Assembly (NCBI GenBank): GCA_027328825.1
Contig: DAHWTK010000104.1
Span: 1-5,270, forward strand
DNA length: 5,270 bases
Origin: Nitrospirota bacterium
GTDB lineage: Bacteria; Nitrospirota; JACRHJ01
Direction: 5' to 3'
Shown piece by piece: positions 1 through 4,297 of the stretch (position 1 is its first letter; each line of letters begins with the position of its first letter). Both the position numbers and the translations under genes were made by a program. The notes under the pieces are model-generated. The model saw nothing but the letters and a program-made list of their open reading frames with translations. It made no database searches and had not been told where the DNA came from.

Positions 1-593
1 CCTCCCCCGCGCTCGCCATGGCGGCGAACGGCATGGCGGCGAGACTTCAGAAGAGCTACGACAGCATACATGATTTGAGGGCGGACTTCACCCAGGTGTC
101 CGTAATCAAGGCGATGAATATGACGAAGAAGGCGTCAGGGACGCTTGTCATAAAAAAACCCGGTATGCTTCGCTACACTTACACGAAGCCGGAGAAGGAA
201 GAAATAATCGTCAAGGACGGAAACCTCATTATGTATGTCAAATCCACCAACCAGGTAATAACGAAAAAACTCTCACGCGCATTCATGGACAGGACGCCCA
301 CGACCTTCCTTGCCGGGATGGGGAAGATTACGGATTCCTTTAACGTGGAAATCCCGGCAGGCTCTAAAGCGCGTCCGGACCTTGAGCTTATTCCGAAAGG
401 GGACAAAATGGGCGTGGAGAAGATTTATATCGACATGGACCCGAAAGGCTCATACATCCGGCAGTTCACCTTTGTCGAAACTTCGGGCAACGTGAACACG
501 ATAACGCTGAGCCACGTGAAAATAAACGGGGGCGTGAAGGACGGCGCGTTCGACTTTAAGATACCCAAAGGCGCAAGTCTGATTTCGGAGTAG
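1..593 (+). CDS. lolA: Outer-membrane lipoprotein carrier protein LolA (5' end cut off by the window)
   Basis: Periplasmic chaperone that takes lipoproteins released by the inner-membrane LolCDE transporter and carries them to the outer membrane. The frame is open to the left edge. The codons just before the ATG at 18 read S-P-A-L-A, which looks like the end of a signal peptide with an Ala-x-Ala cleavage site, so that ATG is probably internal and the true start lies outside. Counting from it, LRADFTQ (20-26) matches the conserved N-terminal motif. The GTLVIKKPGMLRY stretch (41-53) matches the LolA strand that carries Arg43 in the E. coli protein (recalled from memory); here the residue before the Pro is Lys. 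The TPTTFLAG segment (93-100) and the C-terminal FDFKIPKGASLI also fit the family. About 190 residues is the usual mature length. No Shine-Dalgarno site or promoter is visible. A small hairpin follows the stop. Confidence 0.9.
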   Translation, partial: SPALAMAANGMAARLQKSYDSIHDLRADFTQVSVIKAMNMTKKASGTLVIKKPGMLRYTYTKPEKEEIIVKDGNLIMYVKSTNQVITKKLSRAFMDRTPTTFLAGMGKITDSFNVEIPAGSKARPDLELIPKGDKMGVEKIYIDMDPKGSYIRQFTFVETSGNVNTITLSHVKINGGVKDGAFDFKIPKGASLISE

Positions 594-594
594 C

Positions 595-612
595 CGCCCC
601 ATTCACGGGGCG
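595..612 (+). terminator. Small hairpin after lolA, possible weak terminator
   Basis: CGCCCC (595-600) and GGGGCG (607-612) form a perfect 6-bp GC stem around the 6-base loop ATTCAC, starting one base after the lolA stop codon. It is followed by ATTTAAAGG, a very poor T-tract. This may be a weak or Rho-assisted terminator, or a 3' stabilising hairpin that lets some transcription pass into yajQ. Confidence 0.4.
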
Positions 613-622
613 ATTTAAAGGC

Positions 623-638
623 GCCTGATAAATCAGGC
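623..638. promoter_or_regulatory. 16-base perfect inverted repeat upstream of yajQ
   Basis: GCCTGA (623-628) and TCAGGC (633-638) are perfect inverted arms around TAAA. No T-tract follows, so it is not an intrinsic terminator. It sits 3 bases upstream of TACAAT (642-647), a 5-of-6 match to a sigma-70 -10 box, where a dimeric repressor could bind between -35 and -10. No convincing -35 box is present at 17-18 bases, so the promoter is tentative. It could equally act as an RNA hairpin in the yajQ leader. No known operator is recognised. Confidence 0.3.
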
Positions 639-682
639 AGCTACAATGACAAAAATAAAGGGCGCGACAAAAGGAGGCATGA

Positions 683-1180
683 ATGGCCGCGGAGAGCTCT
701 TTCGACATAGTATGCAAGATAGACATGCAGGAGATGGACAACGCCGTGAATCAGACGATGAAGGAAATCGGGCAGAGGTTCGATTTCAAAGGCTCGAAGA
801 GCGACATTGTCCTGGACAAGCTCAAGGGCACGCTCACGCTCTCCACTGAGGATGAATTCAGGCTGAAGGCCCTGACGGACAGCCTCCAGTCCAAGGTAAT
901 AAAGCGCGGGATTTCGCTTAAGGCGCTCTCCTATGGGAAGGTGGAGCAGGCCGCCGGAGGAACTGTGCGTCAGGTAATCACGCTCCAGCAGGGCATACCG
1001 CAGGAGAAGGCGAAGGAGATTGTAAAGCTTATAAAGAACATGAAACTGAAGGTGAACGCATCCATACAGCAGGACCAGGTGCGTGTCGCCGGGAAGAGCA
1101 GGGACGACCTCCAGCAGATTATTTCGCTTCTTAAGTCTCAGGATATGGGGATAGACATGCAGTTTGTAAACTATCGGTAG
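683..1180 (+). CDS. yajQ: YajQ family nucleotide/cyclic di-GMP-binding protein (UPF0234/DUF520)
   Basis: Small cytoplasmic protein of the YajQ family. The family has two ferredoxin-like (RRM-like) domains and binds nucleotides; the Xanthomonas member is a reported cyclic di-GMP receptor that works with a transcription factor. At 165 residues it is close to the 163 of E. coli YajQ. Family signatures are present in order: SFDIV (6-10), RFDF (32-35), KRGI (74-77), GKSRDDLQ (137-144) and the C-terminal FVNYR. The start is set by AAGGAGG at 671-677, 5 bases before the ATG; an earlier ATG at 679 is in another frame and too close to the site. The stop lies 4 bases before the start of a diguanylate cyclase, which suggests one transcript and supports a role in c-di-GMP signalling. 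Family assignment is firm; ligand binding here is inferred. Confidence 0.95.
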   Translation: MAAESSFDIVCKIDMQEMDNAVNQTMKEIGQRFDFKGSKSDIVLDKLKGTLTLSTEDEFRLKALTDSLQSKVIKRGISLKALSYGKVEQAAGGTVRQVITLQQGIPQEKAKEIVKLIKNMKLKVNASIQQDQVRVAGKSRDDLQQIISLLKSQDMGIDMQFVNYR

Positions 1181-1184
1181 CTTT

Positions 1185-2597
1185 ATGCCGCAGAAGAAGA
1201 TACTTATAGTAGATGACGAGCCAGATATTCAGCGTGTTGTCCAGACGGCCCTTGGCCGTGAAGACAGGACCGTTATCGCCGCATCCAACGGCATCGAAGC
1301 TGTGGACAAGGCGCTCTCGGAGCTTCCCGACCTTATAATCCTCGACATAATGATGCCCCGGATGAACGGCTACCAAGTATGCAGGCTGCTTAAAAACGAG
1401 CCGCTCACCTGGGACATACCCATAATGATCCTCTCAGCGAAATACAAGGAAAAGGACAGGCTCTACAGCATGTCCATAGGCGCGGACGAATATGTCGTCA
1501 AGCCCTTCCGGCTGGAAGACCTGACGGACAAGGTGGAGCGTCTGCTCGCAAAACACCCGAAGGAAGACAAGGCCTGTCCTGTCTCCGCGCCCGCGCTTGT
1601 AAACGAAACGACCCTTCTCTCCCGCGTCAATTCGCTGCTCGACAGGAAGCTCCAGGAAATGACATTCCTCCAGCATATAACCAGGGAGATTGTCGGGACG
1701 TTTGAGGAAGACAAGATAATGCGGACGGTGCTCCAGGGAATAAAGACCGAGGTGGGCTACCGCCGCGCGGCGCTTATGCTTCTGGAAAGCGGAGATCTTA
1801 AGGAGCGGTTGTCCCTTGGATATTCGCCAAGGCAGAGGCTGTTTATCGAGCCGGGTATGCTCCAGGAAATCCAGGAGCGAAAAGAGGCGGCAGTGCTTGC
1901 CGGGCGAGGCGGGTCCGTCAACCAGAAATGCGTTGTCCCCATACTTTACCTCGGCAGGCTGAAAGGGGTTGTGATTCTCGAAAGGGGGCTTGACGAGCCG
2001 CCGTTTTCGGTTGACAGGATAAACCTCCTCTCGGCGCTGGCGGGGCAGCTCGGCATGGCGCTCGAGAACGCAAGCATGTACCGAACCACTCTGCATCTCT
2101 CCATAACGGATAGTCTTACAGGACTTTTTAATGCCCGGTACCTCTATGAACAGCTCGAGACGGAAATATCGCGTGCGAAACGCTATGGACATCCCCTGTC
2201 GCTGTTCATGCTCGATATAGATTTTTTCAAGAGATTTAACGACGCTTACGGGCACCTTAGCGGAGACGAGGCTCTAAGGCAGGTCGCGCTTGTGCTGAAG
2301 GAAAGCTCCCGCGAGACGGATACCGTTGCGCGTTACGGCGGCGAGGAATTCTGCGTGATACTCCCGGAGACGGACGCGCCGAGCGCGGAGATTATCGCCG
2401 AACGCATCAGAAAGGCAATGGAGTCGCATCCCGTGCCTACAGGTATTGGGGATGAATCCGTTACCCTTACCGTCAGCATCGGTATCGCCCGGATGCCTTC
2501 GGCTTTACGTTCCGCCGAGGAACTTGTCCGCGCCGCGGATAAGGCATTATATCAGGCCAAGGAAGCCGGACGGAATACCGTAAGGACTTTTAAATAA
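1185..2597 (+). CDS. Response regulator diguanylate cyclase (REC-GAF-GGDEF)
   Basis: Cytoplasmic two-component output protein predicted to make cyclic di-GMP from two GTP. The receiver domain (about 4-122) has the acidic pair Asp10-Asp11, phospho-acceptor Asp54, Ser84 in the usual Thr/Ser position and Lys106 in VKPF. A short linker leads to a divergent GAF-like region (about 160-300), whose ligand cannot be read from sequence. The GGDEF domain (about 305-470) keeps the metal-binding Asp344 in LDIDFFK, Asn352, Asp361, the active-site GGEEF (385-389), and an RxxD product-inhibition site (Arg376-Asp379) at the standard distance. It therefore looks active and feedback-controlled. The N-terminal start fits the receiver fold (KKILIVDDE), but no Shine-Dalgarno site precedes the ATG. 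It starts 4 bases after yajQ, so translational coupling is likely. No histidine kinase is seen in the window. Domain order resembles PleD/WspR-type regulators, with GAF in the middle. Confidence 0.95.
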   Translation: MPQKKILIVDDEPDIQRVVQTALGREDRTVIAASNGIEAVDKALSELPDLIILDIMMPRMNGYQVCRLLKNEPLTWDIPIMILSAKYKEKDRLYSMSIGADEYVVKPFRLEDLTDKVERLLAKHPKEDKACPVSAPALVNETTLLSRVNSLLDRKLQEMTFLQHITREIVGTFEEDKIMRTVLQGIKTEVGYRRAALMLLESGDLKERLSLGYSPRQRLFIEPGMLQEIQERKEAAVLAGRGGSVNQKCVVPILYLGRLKGVVILERGLDEPPFSVDRINLLSALAGQLGMALENASMYRTTLHLSITDSLTGLFNARYLYEQLETEISRAKRYGHPLSLFMLDIDFFKRFNDAYGHLSGDEALRQVALVLKESSRETDTVARYGGEEFCVILPETDAPSAEIIAERIRKAMESHPVPTGIGDESVTLTVSIGIARMPSALRSAEELVRAADKALYQAKEAGRNTVRTFK

Positions 2598-2677
2598 CCG
2601 TCTGTAACCAACCGCGCGCCAGGGTCGTCTTTTTATCTGAAGCCGGTTTCATCAACAACCATCCCAAGGAGGGGCTT

Positions 2678-3145
2678 ATGAGGAAAATGTTTGCAAGATC
2701 GATAATTTTAATGCTTTTCGCCATAGCGCTGACGGCCGGGGCGGCATTCGCAAACGAGGGCGCAATGCAAAACCACTGGGGCGCTAAGAGGGCCGCGGTG
2801 AAAAAGGTCATTGCCGCCCTGAATCTCACCGGAGCGCAGAAGGCGCAAATGAGGGCCGTGGCCGGGAAATACAGGCCCGAGATGAAGCCGTTGCTCAAGA
2901 ACATGCGGGTTGAGAGAAAGAAGCTCGGCGAGCTTATGAACGCCGGAAAAATCGACGATGACGCAATCAGGGCGCAGGTAGGGAAGGTCTCGTCCATAGG
3001 CGCGGACCTTGCCGTGAAGCGCGCGCACGAGATTTCCGACCTCAAAGCGGTTCTGACGCCGGAGCAGATGCAGACGCTCAAGGACAGTAAACTGAAGCCC
3101 GGAATCGTTCTTATGCTCGTCGCCCAACACCACAAAAAGAGGTAA
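2678..3145 (+). CDS. Spy/CpxP-like periplasmic protein with two LTxxQ motifs
   Basis: Probable periplasmic helical chaperone or stress/metal-response protein. The N-terminus has a signal peptide: basic MRKMFAR, a hydrophobic core (8-22) and a cleavage site after AFA (residue 25). The mature part is helical and rich in Lys, Arg, Ala and Met. It carries LTGAQ (50-54) and LTPEQ (126-130), the paired LTxxQ motifs of the Spy/CpxP/CnrX-like families. Members of these families assist protein folding in the periplasm, feed back on envelope-stress kinases or sense metals. The 155 residues match the family length. The tail ends HHKKR, a possible metal contact, but this is speculation. AAGGAGG (2666-2672) lies 5 bases before the ATG. 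It is 80 bases downstream of the diguanylate cyclase with no clear promoter or terminator between, so it may be co-transcribed. The precise role (Spy, CpxP or ZraP-like) is not resolved. Confidence 0.75.
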   Translation: MRKMFARSIILMLFAIALTAGAAFANEGAMQNHWGAKRAAVKKVIAALNLTGAQKAQMRAVAGKYRPEMKPLLKNMRVERKKLGELMNAGKIDDDAIRAQVGKVSSIGADLAVKRAHEISDLKAVLTPEQMQTLKDSKLKPGIVLMLVAQHHKKR

Positions 3146-3174
3146 CTTTTCACAGCAACCTCCAGCCGTATGAG

Positions 3175-3227
3175 TCCGGTAGACGCCCCTGTCCACATAT
3201 GCCTCTTCGACAGGGTCGTCTGCCGGA
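3175..3227. repeat. Long imperfect palindrome (19-bp stem) between two secreted-protein genes
   Basis: Arms 3175-3193 and 3209-3227 pair over 19 positions: 17 Watson-Crick pairs, one T-G wobble (3180/3222) and one C-T mismatch (3186/3216), around a 15-base loop. No T-tract follows on either strand, so it is not a classic intrinsic terminator. It starts 29 bases after the Spy-like gene and ends 17 bases before the -35 box of the next gene. It could be a 3' stabilising or Rho-linked hairpin, a REP/MITE-like repeat unit, or a regulator site. No flanking target duplication is visible. Confidence 0.6.
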
Positions 3228-3244
3228 TGCCGCTCCCGCCCGAT

Positions 3245-3273
3245 TTCACACGTATCCGTTTTAATGATATAAT
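3245..3273 (+). promoter_or_regulatory. Near-consensus sigma-70 promoter
   Basis: TTCACA at 3245-3250 (5 of 6 matches to the -35 consensus) is followed after exactly 17 bases by a perfect -10 box TATAAT at 3268-3273. Transcription would start near 3280, giving a leader of about 29 bases that contains the GGAGG of the next gene. The gene downstream is therefore probably expressed on its own and strongly, under the housekeeping sigma factor. Confidence 0.75.
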
Positions 3274-3308
3274 ATTGAGTATTAGTCCTAAAAGCGGAGG
3301 TGTGAAAA

Positions 3309-3770
3309 ATGAAGAAAACGTTTGCATATTTCCTGGTTTTCGCGGGCCTGCTCGCGGCGGCATCTGTCTATGCCTGGAGCGGAAGCAACATGCACAGTTC
3401 AGACACCATGAGTAACCCGCAGGTCAAGGCGGCTGTTGTCTCGAAGTCAGGAGATACCGTGAAACTCTATGTCCCGGACAATACTGTCCTGTGCAAGGGC
3501 GATTCGATACCGGTCTTCAGGACCAGCACCATGGCCGAGCGGCTGTTGCCGAGCAGTAACAGCCCGAGCGCGATGGACAAGATAATCTCCAAGGCCGACC
3601 TCTCCAATGCGAAGCTGATTGGCGAGGTGAGGATTGACAATCTCATCGGGACAAATTACGCGGAAGGCAGGCTTGTAGTCGGGGACGCGGCTCACGGCGA
3701 CATTGCCACCAAGCCAAGCGCCCAGTGCCTTCCCTCTACGTCTTCTCCCGCAACGTCTCCCGCGAGCTGA
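3309..3770 (+). CDS. Secreted protein of unknown function
   Basis: I do not recognise this 153-residue protein. It has a clear signal peptide (MKKTF, hydrophobic 6-19, cleavage after SVYA at residue 22), so it is exported. The mature protein begins with a Ser/Met-rich spacer. A region of alternating hydrophobic and polar residues follows (about 38-133), with glycine turns and phrases such as GDTVKLYV, CKGDSIPVFR, LIGEVRIDNL and GRLVVGD. This looks like a small beta-barrel of the kind seen in SH3-like or FlgT C-terminal-like domains, with a Ser/Lys-rich insert at 72-100. The C-terminal tail is Ser/Thr/Pro-rich. Two cysteines (62 and 140) could form a disulfide. GGAGG (3296-3300) lies 8 bases before the ATG and fixes the start. 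It has its own strong promoter and a downstream hairpin, so it is probably monocistronic. The fold is an inference. Confidence 0.7.
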   Translation: MKKTFAYFLVFAGLLAAASVYAWSGSNMHSSDTMSNPQVKAAVVSKSGDTVKLYVPDNTVLCKGDSIPVFRTSTMAERLLPSSNSPSAMDKIISKADLSNAKLIGEVRIDNLIGTNYAEGRLVVGDAAHGDIATKPSAQCLPSTSSPATSPAS

Positions 3771-3803
3771 TTGACGTTAAACGGGAGGTTATGAAATAAC
3801 AAA

Positions 3804-3830
3804 GGCCCGCCCCGGGAAATGGGGCGGGCC
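3804..3830. terminator. Strong hairpin terminator between convergent genes
   Basis: GGCCCGCCCC (3804-3813) and GGGGCGGGCC (3821-3830) form a perfect 10-bp GC stem with a 7-base loop. Read on the - strand it is followed by TTTGTTATTTC, a usable T-rich tail, so it fits best as the terminator of the - strand coiled-coil gene that ends at 3858. On the + strand the tail is GTAATG, so termination of the secreted-protein gene would rest on the stem alone. It lies between two convergent genes and probably serves both. Confidence 0.8.
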
Positions 3831-3857
3831 GTAATGTCGGCGATGGCCGGAGTTATA

Positions 3858-4190
3858 TTATTGCTGGCTGCCTGGCAGTATATCCTGTAATCCTTTCTGC
3901 AACGCGGGCGTAACCTGCTTCTTTGCCCCGCCGCCGGTAACACCTTTGTAAACGCCCTGGTATTTGGCCAGATCTTCCTTTATTGTCTTTACCGTATTGA
4001 CATTTTTTTGTAGCTTGTTCAGGTTGTCCTGCATCTCGACGACAGTCTTGCCGAGATTCTTCAGACTGTCAACCGTCGAGCTCAGGCCTCCAAGCTCGAG
4101 GGCAACAGCATTCCGCGTATGGATGCTTCCGGTTATGTAGCCCGCAAAGAAAAACACGAGAGCTGTCGAAATAATGATAATCTTCCTCAT
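3858..4190 (-). CDS. Small membrane-anchored coiled-coil protein of unknown function
   Basis: I do not recognise this 110-residue protein. Residues 4-22 form a hydrophobic segment after MRK with no clear cleavage site, so it is probably an N-terminal anchor with the rest in the periplasm. A coiled coil follows, with clean heptads: Leu43, Val50, Leu57 and Val64 at one core position and Leu46, Met53, Leu60, Val67 and Leu74 at the other. A glycine-rich hinge (GGG at 86-88) and a short amphipathic C-terminus (TPALQKGLQDIL) come next. This suggests a trimer or dimer attached to the inner membrane, perhaps a spacer or scaffold. The start is fixed by GGAGG (minus strand, 4202-4198), 7 bases upstream of the ATG. 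It is transcribed towards the strong hairpin at 3804-3830 and is separated from the upstream OmpA-like gene by a terminator, so it is probably its own unit. A secreted form is possible if the hydrophobic segment is cleaved. Confidence 0.7.
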   Translation of the reverse strand: MRKIIIISTALVFFFAGYITGSIHTRNAVALELGGLSSTVDSLKNLGKTVVEMQDNLNKLQKNVNTVKTIKEDLAKYQGVYKGVTGGGAKKQVTPALQKGLQDILPGSQQ

Positions 4191-4219
4191 GGCCTCGCCT
4201 CCTTTGATTAAGGTTTGAA

Positions 4220-4235
4220 ATTATATTACATTATA
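4220..4235 (-). promoter_or_regulatory. AT-rich promoter region with two TATAAT boxes
   Basis: On the - strand, two perfect TATAAT hexamers lie 10 bases apart (4235-4230 and 4225-4220), upstream of the coiled-coil gene. The nearer one has TTTTAA (4248-4243) at 17 bases, a weak 3-of-6 -35 match that overlaps the T-tract of the upstream terminator. The farther one has no -35 match. A promoter is needed here because a terminator isolates the gene, but which box is used cannot be decided. Confidence 0.45.
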
Positions 4236-4243
4236 CAGATATT

Positions 4244-4278
4244 TAAAAAAATGGGGCCGCGAGTATCCGCAACCCCAT
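4244..4278 (-). terminator. Rho-independent terminator of the OmpA-like gene
   Basis: On the - strand, 4278-4268 (ATGGGGTTGCG) pairs with 4261-4251 (CGCGGCCCCAT) as an 11-bp stem, including two G-T wobbles, with the 6-base loop GATACT. The run of seven T at 4250-4244 (counting the last stem base separately) follows at once. This is a textbook intrinsic terminator 20 bases beyond the stop codon at 4298. On the + strand the two wobbles become C-A mismatches, so it is directional. Confidence 0.88.
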
Positions 4279-4297
4279 CTTTTCGGTGCAGCCTTGA

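Noticed and set aside
646..849. Open frame on the + strand overlapping the start of yajQ
   Set aside because: It is out of frame with yajQ, has no Shine-Dalgarno site of its own, and its translation is low-complexity and charged.
1434..2255. Long open frame of 273 codons on the - strand inside the diguanylate cyclase gene
   Set aside because: It lies wholly antisense to a gene with unmistakable domains. Its translation shows no recognisable fold and it has no evident ribosome-binding site, so it is a codon-bias shadow.
2598..2677. Promoter for the Spy-like gene
   Set aside because: No pair of -35 and -10 boxes at 16-18 bases stands out, and no sigma-54 GG-N10-GC pattern was seen, so none is annotated.
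3175..3227. Palindrome as an intrinsic terminator or insertion-sequence end
   Set aside because: No poly-T follows on either strand, no transposase gene is nearby and no target-site duplication flanks it. It is kept only as an unexplained repeat or hairpin.
2590..3363. Open frame of 257 codons on the - strand across the Spy-like gene and its flanks
   Set aside because: It is antisense to a gene with signal peptide, LTxxQ motifs and a strong Shine-Dalgarno site, and runs through the palindrome and promoter of the next gene. The low-complexity translation looks like a shadow.
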